Shown here: positions 25,644 through 35,226 of the stretch, piece by piece
Layout of the letters: each line of letters opens with the position of its first letter
Numbering within the stretch: the first letter of the stretch is position 1
DNA from: Coriobacteriia bacterium
GTDB taxonomy: Bacteria; Actinomycetota; Coriobacteriia; Coriobacteriales; UMGS124
Assembly: GCA_018368455.1 (NCBI GenBank)
Contig: JAGZEG010000002.1
Coordinates: forward strand, 1 to 64,000
DNA length: 64,000 nt
Direction of reading: 5' to 3'
The notes under the pieces: model-generated
What the model saw: the letters and a program-made list of their open reading frames with translations, nothing else
Database searches by the model: none
What the model was told of the DNA's origin: nothing
Made by a program: the position numbers and the translations under genes

Positions 25644-27473
25644 TTACGCCAGCTCGGCAGCGCTGGCACCGGCGATGCGGCCGAACGTGATGACATCGGC
25701 GATAGCGTCGGAGCCGAGGCGGTTCGTGCCGTGGATGCCGCCCGTGACCTCACCGGCCGCGAACAGGTTCGGAATCGTCTCGCCAGACTCGCGCACGACC
25801 TGGGCGTCGGTCGTGATGTGCACGCCGCCCATCGTGTGGTGCACCGACGGGACGCAGCGGCCCAGATAGTACGGCGCCGTCTCGAACGTGTTCATCGTCG
25901 AGCGGTAGTTGAAGTCGTCGTCCTTGCCAGCGGCAGCCATCTCGTTCCAGTGCGCGACCGTCTTGGCGAGCTCGGCGGGGTCGACGCCCGCAGCCTCGGC
26001 GACCTCCTCGATCGTGTCGCCCTTGAACAGGGTGCCGGTGTCGTAGCCCATCTTGACCTCGCCGGGGTGATTGTCGAACAGCTTCGTCTCTTCGACGCCC
26101 TTCTCGTCCCAGAACAGGTAGGCATACGCGTTGGTCTGAGCCTTGATAGCGTTGGAGATGACGTCACGGCGCTCGAGCTCCTCGACGAAGCGGTCGCCCT
26201 CCTCGTTCACCAGAATGCCGCGGTCGTCAAGGCGCATGTCATAGATGTAGAGCAGCGCGCCAGTCACCGGGTCGCACGTCGGGTAGGTCTGGATCCAGTC
26301 CATACCGACAAAGCCGGCACCGATGCCCTCGGCCATCGTGATGCCGTCACCGGTCGTGGCCACGGTGTCCGTGGAGTGCACGCCTTCGTCCAGGTCGGGG
26401 TTGTACTTCATGCGCATCTCGACGTTGGAGCCGAAGCCGCCCGTCGCCAGCACGAACGCCTTGCCGGTGAACTCGTAGCTCTGGCCGTCGGGCGTCTCGG
26501 CCTTCACGGCCTTGATGGAGCCGTCGTCAGCCTGCACGAACTCCGTGGCGCGCATGCTCGTGTAGATGGAGATGCCCTTGCTCTCGGCGTCGCTCTTGAG
26601 CGGCCAGGTAATCTTGGCGCCGGACTCGCCCTCGGGGACGAGCGAACGCTTCACGCTGTGGCCGCCGAAGAAGCTGAGGTGGTCGAAGTTGACCTTGTGC
26701 TCGTCACGCAGCCACTCAGCCGAGGCGAGGGCGGTCGTAGCGAGGATGTTGATGAGGTCGTGATCCTGGTCGGTGTCGTCGCCGCCGGCGATGATGTCGC
26801 TCTCAAACAGCTCGGGCGAGTCCTCGATGCCCTCCTCCTGCTGCAGCCAGTTCTGAGGCGCCGCCATGCCGCCGCCGGAAATCTGCGTGTTGCCGCCGAT
26901 GCTCGGAAGCTTCTCGAGCACGATGACCGACTTGCCGGCCTCGGCAGCCGTCAGGGCAGCAGACAGGCCAGCGCCGCCAGCACCGAGCACGATGACGTCG
27001 GCATCCGTCGTAGCCGGAGCCTCATAGACAGGCGTGGCGTGGTCGGCCTTGGACAGGGCGTCGGTGTCGAAGCCGGCCTGCTTAAGCGCGTCGGTCACGG
27101 CAAGCAGCACGGCGTTGCTCGTAATCGTGGAGCCCGTGACGTTGTCCACATTGAGCGTCTGCTTGTCGATGATGAGCGGCAGCATGACCTTCTCGACGGA
27201 CTCGACCATGCCGGGCATCTCTTCGTTCTCGGTGATCTTGATGTCGGCGATCTTGCCGTCCTTGACCGTCACCTCAACGTTGACGGGGGCGTGCTTGCCG
27301 CGGGAAGCGGCGGTGTAGGTGCCGTCCTTCACGGAACCGGCAGCGGAGGCGTCGCCGCTCGCGGAGCCCTCAGTGGCCAGAGCCATACCCGGGATGGCGG
27401 CGGCAGCCGCGACGGCGGCGATACCCGCACCGGTGCCCTTGAGGAACGTACGGCGAGTGCTCTCGAAAGCCAT
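25644..27473 (-). CDS. Tat-exported FMN/FAD fumarate-reductase-type flavoprotein
   Basis: A 609-residue protein and the only flavoprotein here with its own electron-entry domain. It has a Tat signal (TRRTF at 6-10), an FMN_bind domain at about 50-132 and the FAD domain from 158 (DVIVLGAGGAGLSAAL). The motif VTGSTITSNAV at 112-122 resembles the S-G-A-T motif to which ApbE covalently attaches FMN. The layout is that of urocanate reductase and related soluble reductases. The C-terminal block has HTMGGVHI and GLFAAGE-like NLFAAGEVTGGIHG. The start follows AAAGGGG. A membrane LuxR gene is divergent, 304 bp away, and is its likely regulator. Confidence 0.9.
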   Translation of the reverse strand: MAFESTRRTFLKGTGAGIAAVAAAAAIPGMALATEGSASGDASAAGSVKDGTYTAASRGKHAPVNVEVTVKDGKIADIKITENEEMPGMVESVEKVMLPLIIDKQTLNVDNVTGSTITSNAVLLAVTDALKQAGFDTDALSKADHATPVYEAPATTDADVIVLGAGGAGLSAALTAAEAGKSVIVLEKLPSIGGNTQISGGGMAAPQNWLQQEEGIEDSPELFESDIIAGGDDTDQDHDLINILATTALASAEWLRDEHKVNFDHLSFFGGHSVKRSLVPEGESGAKITWPLKSDAESKGISIYTSMRATEFVQADDGSIKAVKAETPDGQSYEFTGKAFVLATGGFGSNVEMRMKYNPDLDEGVHSTDTVATTGDGITMAEGIGAGFVGMDWIQTYPTCDPVTGALLYIYDMRLDDRGILVNEEGDRFVEELERRDVISNAIKAQTNAYAYLFWDEKGVEETKLFDNHPGEVKMGYDTGTLFKGDTIEEVAEAAGVDPAELAKTVAHWNEMAAAGKDDDFNYRSTMNTFETAPYYLGRCVPSVHHTMGGVHITTDAQVVRESGETIPNLFAAGEVTGGIHGTNRLGSDAIADVITFGRIAGASAAELA

Positions 27474-27651
27474 GTGAATCCCCTTTCTTTGAGGCGGTCG
27501 TGACAACCGGACACTCCCCAGCGTCCGGTGCGACGCCACGCCCGTCATTACCGCGCGGCCCGTCCTGTGCGGGCCAGACGCGTCCTGTGGGTGAAGTCGC
27601 CACTGCCTGTGGCCGACTGATTCGTAGCCTACCCATATCGGCCCTCGCCGT

Positions 27652-27670
27652 AACCCCAACGTTGGGTTAT
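27652..27670. promoter_or_regulatory. Palindrome in LuxR/flavoprotein divergent gap
   Basis: CCCAACGTTGGG is a perfect 12-base palindrome extended by TAAC and GTTA with one offset. It lies in the divergent gap between the FMN/FAD flavoprotein and its LuxR neighbour, 13 bp before a CTGCAGGTAAAT motif. It is the best operator candidate of this pair. Confidence 0.55.
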
Positions 27671-27681
27671 TGTTGTAACCC

Positions 27682-27692
27682 TGCAGGTAAAT
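27682..27692 (+). promoter_or_regulatory. TGCAGGTAAAT motif
   Basis: Another copy of the GCAGGTA word, 86 bp before the LuxR start at 27778 and 209 bp before the flavoprotein start. It is preceded by GTAACCC, as TAACC precedes the copy at 29539. Confidence 0.45.
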
Positions 27693-27777
27693 GCCGGTGT
27701 CAACCGAGCCTCGCAAAGGTGCGAGACAATGCGATTCCAGGCATGACTCATCAGGCATGAGAGGGGGCGAGCGAGAC

Positions 27778-29310
27778 ATGAGCGAGTTTCTGACACGCTG
27801 GCGCACGATGTTCGCACGCCTCAGCATGGTGCCGCTCGCCTTTTTGGGCGTTGGGCTCTATCGTGCGTGGATCGCGACGTTCTTTCGCTACGGGGCGTTC
27901 CCCGGCCTAGACTATCCCGACTACGCCCTGTTCGAAGCGAGCATCGGCGTCGTCTCGTTCACCTGCGCCGCGCTCGCCCGCAAAGCCGCGCCGCTGTGGT
28001 CGAACAGGCACGCGCTACTGGCGTGCGGGGCGTCCATGACGCTAGGCTCGCTCGGCCTCGTCATCACGGCGCAGGCCCTCCCGCTCGCGCTCGGCATCCC
28101 GAGCCCGGTCGCGTTTGCGGCGGAGGCGTCTCCCGTCATGACGGCGCTCGCGCTCGGCAAGACCGTCAGTCTCGCGGCGGCCGGCGGCGGGCTGGGCATC
28201 CTCATCCTCATCTGGTGCGAGTTCTTCGGCGCGCTCAACCCAATGCGCGTCGCCATCTACCACGGCGCCGCCATCCTGTTCGGCGAGGCGTTCTTCTGGC
28301 TGTTCATGGGGCTCGAGCCCGCCTACATCTCCGTGTTCTCCATCGTGTTGCCCCTCGCGTCGCTCGGCTCGGCGCACCGCTCCATCTCGAGCCTCCCTCA
28401 CACGGAGCGCCCTCACGAGGGAGAGCTCATCCGCGGCTCCGTCATCCCTTGGAAGCCCATCGTGCTGATGGCCATCTGCACGTTTGCCATGCAGTTCGCC
28501 ACGATGCCCGGCGCCCCGATGGTTGCCGGCAACGTCATCGGTGTCGTGCTCGCCTGTGTGTTCGTCATACTCGGCTCGCTGTCCACGTCGCGCTGGTTCA
28601 ACTTCGACACGATCTACCGCGTCGCGTTCCCCCTGGTGTGCGCCGCATCGCTACTCGTGACCCCGTTGCTTGGTGTCGGCGACCACCCACAGGCCACGGC
28701 TCTGTTCTTCGACGGCGGCTACACGATGATGTCCATGTTCATCATGATCGTCCTCTCGAACATCACGTACCGCTTCGGCATCAACGCCACGTGGCTCAAC
28801 GGCATCGAGCGCGGCATTCGCTACATCGTGGAGACACTGGGCTGGGGCACGTACGTTCTTGCCGCCACCGTGCTGCCGACCGGGGCGAACCAGATCGTCC
28901 ACATCGGCGTGGCCGTCATCGTGTTCGTGGCGTTTCTCGCCATCGTGCTCTCCGAGAAGAGCCTCGCCGCTCGCTGGGGCATCGACTTGCACGAGGGAGC
29001 AAGCGGCGCAGTGCCCGACGTCGAGCTCGACACGCCCGTGCGGCCCGACCCGTTCGCAGCCGGCCAGCTCTCGCTGCGCGTGTCCGACCTGTCGAAAGCC
29101 CGCGGCCTGTCCGACCGCGAGGAGGAGATCCTCCAGCTCATGGCGAGGCGCGTGCCTATGGCTCAGATGGAGGAAAATCTGTTCGTAGCGCGCGGCACGA
29201 TCAAAGCGCACACGAGCCGCATCTACAAAAAGCTCGGCGTCCATAGCCGCGAGGAGCTCTACGAGATGATCGGCGTGGAACCCGAAACGGAAACGACCGG
29301 TCCCGCGTAG
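27778..29310 (+). CDS. Membrane-embedded LuxR-type regulator
   Basis: A 510-residue protein with about 12 hydrophobic segments and a C-terminal LuxR helix-turn-helix (RGLSDREEEILQLMARR, then FVARGTIKAHTSRIYKKLGVH). The recognition helix has ARGTIKAH in place of the usual SENTVRTH, so its operator probably differs from those of the dms-linked paralogues. The start has a GAGAGGGGG site. It is divergent from the FMN/FAD flavoprotein and very likely controls it. Confidence 0.9.
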   Translation: MSEFLTRWRTMFARLSMVPLAFLGVGLYRAWIATFFRYGAFPGLDYPDYALFEASIGVVSFTCAALARKAAPLWSNRHALLACGASMTLGSLGLVITAQALPLALGIPSPVAFAAEASPVMTALALGKTVSLAAAGGGLGILILIWCEFFGALNPMRVAIYHGAAILFGEAFFWLFMGLEPAYISVFSIVLPLASLGSAHRSISSLPHTERPHEGELIRGSVIPWKPIVLMAICTFAMQFATMPGAPMVAGNVIGVVLACVFVILGSLSTSRWFNFDTIYRVAFPLVCAASLLVTPLLGVGDHPQATALFFDGGYTMMSMFIMIVLSNITYRFGINATWLNGIERGIRYIVETLGWGTYVLAATVLPTGANQIVHIGVAVIVFVAFLAIVLSEKSLAARWGIDLHEGASGAVPDVELDTPVRPDPFAAGQLSLRVSDLSKARGLSDREEEILQLMARRVPMAQMEENLFVARGTIKAHTSRIYKKLGVHSREELYEMIGVEPETETTGPA

Positions 29311-29378
29311 CCCAAGGCACCTCGTAAATAGCCATAACCCTCGCATCACCCCAAAAAGAGGACGCGACACCCTTACTG

Positions 29379-29410
29379 GGTATCTCTCATCTATTTTTAT
29401 GAGAGACACC
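29379..29410 (+). terminator. Hairpin downstream of the LuxR gene
   Basis: GGTATCTCTCAT and ATGAGAGACACC pair with one mismatch around the loop CTATTTTT. It lies 69 bp after the LuxR stop. The T-run is in the loop, not after the stem, so it may be an operator or RNA element instead. Confidence 0.45.
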
Positions 29411-29765
29411 TGAGGCGGTAGGACGATGTAGGTGACCCTCTCAACCTGCAGGCCTGAGGCCTCTCTCCCGCTCTCACCCCTTTCGCATGACACCGGGGGT
29501 ATTCAGTGAGTTGTGAAGGGAAATTCACAGCAATAACCGCAGGTAAACAGCCATTTTTAAATCTAACCCTATTCGGGTATCGCACAGCGGGCCGCAGCAC
29601 GGCATCATAGGGTTCAGCAACGCAGGACGGGCACGCAGGCCTCGTGCTGAGCGGGATCCGCGCTTCTGGCGCATCCACGTCCACCTGCGGCGCTCTTGAC
29701 AACGACTACCCCAAGCCGACTCAGGCGTTCCCCCTTACCGCCTCGACGTCTGGCATTCCCCTTGA

Positions 29766-29815
29766 GGCAGCGGGCCGGCGACCTCCCCCACGTCGCGTAA
29801 CGGCCCGCTGCCATT
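29766..29815 (+). terminator. Rho-independent terminator
   Basis: GGCAGCGGGCCG and CGGCCCGCTGCC form a 12-bp stem with a 23-base loop, followed by ATTTTTGTT. The orientation suits rightward transcription, though no intact gene ends nearby on that strand. Confidence 0.7.
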
Positions 29816-29859
29816 TTTGTTACCTGCGCGCCAAGAGACCCCGGCCCTGCGATGACCAC

Positions 29860-30783
29860 CTACGCCCGCGGCGAGAACAGCCCGCGCAGACGGCTCGACA
29901 GCGTGGGACGAGCCCGGGCGACGCATGCGCCCACGAACGCCTGCTCAGCATCGTCGAGCTCGTGGTCGGCTCGCCACGAGATCCCGATCTCGTAGGGCAT
30001 CCCCTCGACGGGCAGCGCCACGACCGACGCATCGTCCGCATAGAGCGGGAGCACGGAGCGCGCCGTGAACGCAACGCCTCGCCCGTCGTGGGCGTACTGG
30101 TGCAGCCACATCATCTCGGACGACGTCACGATCTCGGCAGGACGCACCCCCTGCTCCTCCAGCAGGGCGAGAAGCTGCCCGTAGTTCTTGAACAGCGGGC
30201 CCACCAGCGCCACGGCGCGCCCGTCCAGATCGGCGACCGTCACGCGGTGCCGGCTTGCCAGCGAATCGTCGGCGCGCACCCAGACGCAGCGGTCACACGA
30301 GCACAGCGGCGTCGTCTGCAGGCCCTCGGCTACGGGCGCCACCGTCAGGCCGAGCTCGTCGGATCCATCGAACAGTGCCTCGTCTACCCGGATGTCGGGC
30401 AGGTCATCGCACAGCACCTCGATACCCGGGTGTTCACGGCAGAACTCCGAGACGAACTCCATGCCCAGCAGACCGAAGGCGCCGATGGCGGCCGCGAGGT
30501 GAATCGTCCGTCGTTCCTCGCCACGCAGGCGGGCAAAGCGCTCGTCAAGCCGACCCCGCACGGCGGCGCACTCCTCGCAGAAGGCGGCAAACTCCCTGGC
30601 GTACTCCGTCGGGCGCAGCAAGCCGCCCTCCCCCGCGACGAAGAGACTCACGCCGAGCTCGCCCTCGAGCGCGCGCACTGCCTTCGCCATGCCCTGCGAG
30701 GACATCGGCACCTGGCGAGCGGCCGCCGCGAAGTTGCCCGCGCGATAGACGAGCATGAAGTAGTCCATCTGGTTCCAGTTCAT
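29860..30783 (-). CDS. LysR family transcriptional regulator
   Basis: A 307-residue LysR protein. The helix-turn-helix reads MNWNQMDYFMLVYRAGNFAA and QGMAKAVRALEGELGVSLF, where the usual Q-P-T/S-L-S is replaced by MSSQGMAKA. The substrate-binding domain follows, with a Cys pair LCSCDRCVWV. The start at 30783 has AAAGGGG upstream. It is divergent from the flavoprotein at 31063 across 279 bp and is its likely regulator. An ACCTGC word (minus GCAGGT) lies in that gap near 30851. Confidence 0.88.
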   Translation of the reverse strand: MNWNQMDYFMLVYRAGNFAAAARQVPMSSQGMAKAVRALEGELGVSLFVAGEGGLLRPTEYAREFAAFCEECAAVRGRLDERFARLRGEERRTIHLAAAIGAFGLLGMEFVSEFCREHPGIEVLCDDLPDIRVDEALFDGSDELGLTVAPVAEGLQTTPLCSCDRCVWVRADDSLASRHRVTVADLDGRAVALVGPLFKNYGQLLALLEEQGVRPAEIVTSSEMMWLHQYAHDGRGVAFTARSVLPLYADDASVVALPVEGMPYEIGISWRADHELDDAEQAFVGACVARARPTLSSRLRGLFSPRA

Positions 30784-31062
30784 CGGCACCCCTTTGCGCC
30801 TCGCACGCGCTCCGCATACCCGGACGGTCTTTCGTGCTCGCGCACATATTCTCACCTGCGACGCCGGACGCAATCAACTTTTACTTTCAGGGCACCCAAC
30901 GAGGAGTTGCTGGCGTCCGCGAGTCCCTGCGGCCTACTGTGGGCAGCGTTCACGAGGGCGTCGCCACCCGCGGCGCCTCACGAAGGCGGGTGCACGTCGT
31001 CGCGGCCATCTCGCAACGCAAGCGCACCCCAACCGCACGCCTCCCACGAAAGGGGACCGACC

Positions 31063-32736
31063 ATGGAGATCACCCGCAGGAGCTTCGTCCAGGCAGCCGG
31101 CGCCGCCGGTGCCGCCGTCGCGATGGGCGCCGCCGCCTCGAGCGCCCTGGCCTCCGAGGCCGCCGACAAGGCAGCCGCAACCGACTCCTACTCCGGCACC
31201 GACTACGTCGACGCGGCCGCTGACGGCAAGGAGCCGACGATCATCGATTACACGAACGTCGTCGAGGAGGTCGGCGCGCCAACGAAGACCGAGCAGCACG
31301 ACCTCATCGTCATCGGCGCCGGCGGCACGGGCCTCGCGGCCGGCATCCAGGCGTTCGAGGACGGCCTCGACGTCGTCGTGCTCGAGAAGAAGGGCCTCGC
31401 CGGCGGCACGTTCCCCGGCTCGGAGGGCATGTTCGCCGTGGGCTCGCACTGGCAGAAGGAGGCAGGCATCGAGATCGACGTCGAGGAGATCGTCGAGCGC
31501 CTCATGACGTACCACCACTACGTGCCGGACGCCGAGCTGTACCACACGTTCTTCAACAAGACGGCCGAGACCATCGACTGGCTCGAGAGCAAGGGTGTCG
31601 GCTTCCAGGAGGTCGTGGCGCTCGGCGAGTCCGACCCGACGTGGCACCTCTACGCCGGCGTGCGCTCCGAGGGCCTCGGCGCCCAGTTCATGGTGAGCTT
31701 CACGGCGTACGCGGAGAAGATCGGCCTCGACATCCGCTATGAGACGCCGGCCAAGCAGCTCATCACCGACGAGTCCGGCGCTGTGACCGGCGTGCTGGCC
31801 GTCGACAAGGAGGGCGAGGTCATCCAGTTCGACGCCAAGGCCGTCATCATCGGCACGGGCGGCTACGCTAACAACATGAACATGATGAAGCAGCTCGCCG
31901 AGGTCGACCCCAAGACGGTCTGCCCCGCCGGCTCTAACGGGCGCGACGGCGATGGCATCCGCATGGCGCGCCACGCCGGCGCCATCATGGCCCCCGCGCC
32001 CGGCACCGCTGCCTGGTACGGCCCCATCCTGTACGGCACGACGTACGGCACGCCCGTGCAGGCCGCCACGTCGCTGCAGCCGGTCCTGTGGCTCAACGAG
32101 CACTGCGAGCGCTTCGTCGCCGAGGACATGTTCCACCGCAACTTCCCGTTCGCCGGCATGGCGCACAAGAGCCAGAAGACGGTGTACACGCTGCTCAGCC
32201 AGAAGTTCCTCGACATGTATGAGGCTGACGGCGTGCAGCTGCAGGTCGGCGTCTACTGCGAGACGGGCATCCCGCTGACGACGCTCAAGAGCGACCTGCA
32301 GGAGCTCATCGACGAGGGCAACGAGCACATCTGGGTGGCCGACACCGTGGCCGAGCTCGCCGAGAAAGCCGGCCTCGACCCCGAAAAGCTCACAGCGAGC
32401 GTCGATGCGTACAACGAGATGTGCGCCGGCGGCAAGGACACGCAGTTCGACAAGGCTGACGAGTTCATGATCGCCATCGACGAGGGCCCGTTCTACCTGT
32501 TCGAGGTCCAGAACGGCTACTTCTGCACCGTGGGCGGCATCCGCATCTCCACGAAGTGCGAGGCGCTCGACGAGAACCGCAATCCGGTGCCCGGCCTGTA
32601 CATGGGCGGCATGGACGCGGGCGGATTCTACGGCGACGCCTACGACGCCGGCATCGCGGCCGGCTCCTGCGCCTCGTGGGCCATCAACTCCGGCCGCCTC
32701 GCCGAGGAAGCGGCGAAGGCGTACATCGGGAAGTAA
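31063..32736 (+). CDS. Tat-exported FAD-dependent reductase
   Basis: A 557-residue flavoprotein. It has a Tat signal (TRRSF at 4-8), a linker of about 50 residues, the FAD motif LIVIGAGGTGLAAGIQAF and VLEKKGLAGGTFPGSEG. The C-terminal block reads GLYMGGMDAGGFYGDAYDAG, an unusual form of the GLYAAGE motif. There is no FMN or haem domain. The ribosome-binding site is GAAAGGGG. The divergent LysR protein probably senses its substrate. Confidence 0.88.
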   Translation: MEITRRSFVQAAGAAGAAVAMGAAASSALASEAADKAAATDSYSGTDYVDAAADGKEPTIIDYTNVVEEVGAPTKTEQHDLIVIGAGGTGLAAGIQAFEDGLDVVVLEKKGLAGGTFPGSEGMFAVGSHWQKEAGIEIDVEEIVERLMTYHHYVPDAELYHTFFNKTAETIDWLESKGVGFQEVVALGESDPTWHLYAGVRSEGLGAQFMVSFTAYAEKIGLDIRYETPAKQLITDESGAVTGVLAVDKEGEVIQFDAKAVIIGTGGYANNMNMMKQLAEVDPKTVCPAGSNGRDGDGIRMARHAGAIMAPAPGTAAWYGPILYGTTYGTPVQAATSLQPVLWLNEHCERFVAEDMFHRNFPFAGMAHKSQKTVYTLLSQKFLDMYEADGVQLQVGVYCETGIPLTTLKSDLQELIDEGNEHIWVADTVAELAEKAGLDPEKLTASVDAYNEMCAGGKDTQFDKADEFMIAIDEGPFYLFEVQNGYFCTVGGIRISTKCEALDENRNPVPGLYMGGMDAGGFYGDAYDAGIAAGSCASWAINSGRLAEEAAKAYIGK

Positions 32737-32769
32737 AGCCCCGCAAGCATCTCGGAAGCTAGCTCCAGC

Positions 32770-32810
32770 GCCCCGGCCAGCAAGCCTCACGAAGGCCCGC
32801 TGGTCGGGGC
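32770..32810 (+). terminator. Terminator after the flavoprotein
   Basis: GCCCCGGCCAGC and GCTGGTCGGGGC are inverted with a 17-base loop, 33 bp after the stop codon, followed by GACTTGTTTT. Confidence 0.75.
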
Positions 32811-32861
32811 GACTTGTTTTGCCGCCTGTAGTAAGCGCCCCAGACCGCAGGTCAATCTTTT

Positions 32862-33097
32862 CGGTTGTGCTGGGTTTTGTAAAATCGACGCCCAAAAATG
32901 GCCCCAAACGGCGGTTATGCTAGGTTTGCAAGCCCGGTCTTGCCGCGTGTGCGCGGACGTCCCGAGAAACCAGCAGGTGAGAGGGCCGTGCGAGCCGTAT
33001 CTTCCCCATTTCGTACGCGAAAAAGCCGCGCAAACCTCGCACAGCCGCAATCCGCGCCCATTTCCAGCCTCGGGTTTTACAAGACCTAGCACAACCG
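32862..33097. repeat. Four-motif palindromic element, family 2, copy 1
   Basis: Two direct copies of a motif begin at 32862 (CGGTTGTGCTGGGTTTTGTA) and 32912 (CGGTTATGCTAGGTTTGCAA). Two inverted copies end at 33047 (GCAAACCTCGCACAGCCG) and 33097 (ACAAGACCTAGCACAACCG). The spacing within each arm is exactly 50 bp. Between motifs the arms also match, for example AAATGG with its inverse. The whole 236 bp could fold as a long hairpin with a loop of about 95 bases. Copy 2 is at 43626-43851. Confidence 0.8.
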
Positions 33098-33390
33098 CGA
33101 AAACTGCCCGGTCTCAGCCTCACATCAGCGCTCATCCCAGTGTCCCGCAGCACCGGCACCCACCACGGCACCGGGCCTGCTCCGGCGTCCAACCCCGCAC
33201 TCGACCTCGGCCGCCCGTCTCCCCCGGTCTAGCACCAGCCTCAGCGTCAGCCTCGGCCCACGCGCCCGCACTCCGTAACCCGAGCGCCCGCGTCCCAAAT
33301 ATGCCCGGCCCCGCACGCGCCGATAACGGGCGTGCGGGGCCGGTCACTTAGCTTGGAAACGCCCCCCCTCAGCAGAGGCGAGCCGCGCGC

Positions 33391-35226
33391 CTACTCCAGC
33401 GCATCCTTGCCGTCGGCGCGAGCGATGCCGTCAGCCGCCATGAAGCCGCCAACGAACGAGGTACCCACGTCACCGTAGAGCCCCGCGTACGGCCGTCCCG
33501 AGATATTGCACTCGCCGTTTGAGCCGCCCGCCGTGTGGAAGCCCGCGTACAGACCAGGAATGACAGCGCCCTCCGTGTCGATAACCTGCATCTGCGGGTT
33601 CACGCGCAGGCCGCACTTCGTCGTGAAGATGTTGCCGCCAAGCTTGGCTCCGTAGAACGGTGGCTCGGTGATGGGGATGAGCCACGAGGGATCGTACGGG
33701 TACGTCGCCACGTAGTCCTCGCCGGCCTCGCACGCCGCGTTCCACTTCTCGACCTGCTCCACGAGCACGCCCTTGCGCAGGCCCAGCGCCTCCTCGAGCT
33801 CCTCGAGCGTGTCGCACTTCTTCACGGCGCCCGCGTCGAGCATCATCTGGAAGCCCGTGCGCCAGTCGCGCTGGTACTCGGGCACGCGGTCAATGAGCGG
33901 GTCATCGTCCGGCACGACCTTGATGGCACGGCACACCGCTTCCTTGAACGTGCCACTCGTCAGCACGTCCTCGTACTTGGAGTCGAAGCACACGAACACG
34001 CGGCCACCCGGCTGGGTGATCTCGACAGTCGCCCCATCGGTCAGAGCGGTGACGCTGCCCGAATCGGACAGGGTGGCGTACGGGTAGTTCTGGCCGAACG
34101 TCGTAAGCCACGGCACGCGCTCGCCCATGCGGTTAAAACGCAGCCACGGCTGGCGCAGCACCTGGTTGCCATCCTTGTTGACGTGGAACGTCATGCGCGT
34201 GTCGTACTCGCCGTACTCCTGCCACTCGACGCCGCCGTCGTAGCTGCCCGAGCAGTCCAGGCCGGCGATGTCGGCCCCGACGCCCAGGCCCATGCGGATG
34301 CACTCGCCCGTGTTGCACGGCGGGCACGGCACGTTGGCAAGGCCGTCCACGATGGAGGGGAGGTACTTCTTGAGCATGGCGCGGTTCATCTCGAAGCCAC
34401 CTGCAGTGAGCAGTACGCCCTTGGCGCCGTGCAGGTAGATCTCCGACCCGTCCTCGTCCGTTGCCTTGATGCCCGTAACGGTGCCGTCCTCGACCACAAG
34501 CGCCGTCGCAACGGTGTTGAGACGGATATCGACGCCCGCTTCCTCGGCCTTCTCCGTGAGGTACGTGAAGAAGTAGTCGTTGATCATGATGGAATTGTTC
34601 TCGGTAATCTGCCCTGCAAAGTGCAGGTTCCCCATATTGACGTACGGCTCCCAGGGAACGCCGAGGTAGTCGGCCATCCAATCGATGCACTTCGGGCCCT
34701 CGGTCGCCATGGCGTAGAGCAGGTTGGTGTTGGCGCTCATGCCCCACATGTCGTTGAGGTATTCGACGACCTTGCGCGGCTCGTACGGATAGGACGGCAG
34801 GGCCCACTCCTCTTCGTTGGCAAGCTTATGGCCGCCGAAGTTCACAAAGTGGCCCGCGTAACGGGAGGCGCCGCCGATCAGCGTGTCCTTCTCGAGCAGC
34901 GTGACCGAGTAGCCGTACTCGGCCAGACGCAACGCGCCCACCATGCCACCAGCGCCCGAGCCCACGACGACGACATCCGCCTCGACATCCCAGGAAGCGG
35001 GAGCCTCGACCGGCGCGATGGGCTGGGTCTCGGCCTCAAACGCAGCCTTCGCCTCAGCGTCGGCATCATCGGAAGGCTTCGCCTCGGAAGCACCGGCAAC
35101 GCTCGGGTCACCGGCCATCAGGCCACCTCCGGCAAGCGCGGCTCCCGCGGCAGCCGTCGCCATGAAAGCACGGCGCGTCAAAGCAGAAGCCTCGCCGGCG
35201 CTTCCCCGATTCATCTCAGCACTCAC
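33391..35226 (-). CDS. Tat-exported FAD-dependent reductase
   Basis: A 611-residue flavoprotein, the longest without an FMN domain. It has a Tat-like signal (TRRAFMATAAAG), a 50-residue linker, the FAD motif VVVVGSGAGGMVGALRLA and LLEKDTLIGGASRYAGHF. The C-terminal block is GLYAGFHTAGGSNGECNISG. The GTG at 35226 (MSAEMNRG) has AAAGGGG at good spacing and is preferred to the ATG at 35214. A LysR gene lies upstream on the same strand, 293 bp away, rather than divergent. The substrate cannot be assigned. Confidence 0.87.
   Translation of the reverse strand: MSAEMNRGSAGEASALTRRAFMATAAAGAALAGGGLMAGDPSVAGASEAKPSDDADAEAKAAFEAETQPIAPVEAPASWDVEADVVVVGSGAGGMVGALRLAEYGYSVTLLEKDTLIGGASRYAGHFVNFGGHKLANEEEWALPSYPYEPRKVVEYLNDMWGMSANTNLLYAMATEGPKCIDWMADYLGVPWEPYVNMGNLHFAGQITENNSIMINDYFFTYLTEKAEEAGVDIRLNTVATALVVEDGTVTGIKATDEDGSEIYLHGAKGVLLTAGGFEMNRAMLKKYLPSIVDGLANVPCPPCNTGECIRMGLGVGADIAGLDCSGSYDGGVEWQEYGEYDTRMTFHVNKDGNQVLRQPWLRFNRMGERVPWLTTFGQNYPYATLSDSGSVTALTDGATVEITQPGGRVFVCFDSKYEDVLTSGTFKEAVCRAIKVVPDDDPLIDRVPEYQRDWRTGFQMMLDAGAVKKCDTLEELEEALGLRKGVLVEQVEKWNAACEAGEDYVATYPYDPSWLIPITEPPFYGAKLGGNIFTTKCGLRVNPQMQVIDTEGAVIPGLYAGFHTAGGSNGECNISGRPYAGLYGDVGTSFVGGFMAADGIARADGKDALE

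Larger units (their letters stand above)
29311..29859. other. Intergenic gap with hairpins and an orphan promoter-like region
   Basis: No gene is seen in 549 bp. It holds a hairpin at 29379-29410, an AT-rich stretch with ACCGCAGGTAAAC at 29537-29549 followed by TTTTTAAATC, and a terminator at 29766-29815. The AT-rich stretch resembles the promoter gap before the LuxR gene at 27778, yet no gene starts from it. It may be what is left of a deleted module. Confidence 0.5.

Noticed and set aside
25731..27503. 590-codon frame antisense to the FMN/FAD flavoprotein
   Set aside because: Composition shadow; the sense strand has Tat, FMN and FAD motifs in order.
29644..31062. N-terminal extension of the flavoprotein at 31063 across the LysR gene, giving a 1030-residue protein
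   Set aside because: The extension is antisense to a complete LysR gene and lacks initiation signals. The Tat signal and ribosome-binding site mark 31063 as the start.
30934..32907. 657-codon open frame antisense to the flavoprotein at 31063
   Set aside because: Shadow of the sense gene, with no initiation signals and no family features.
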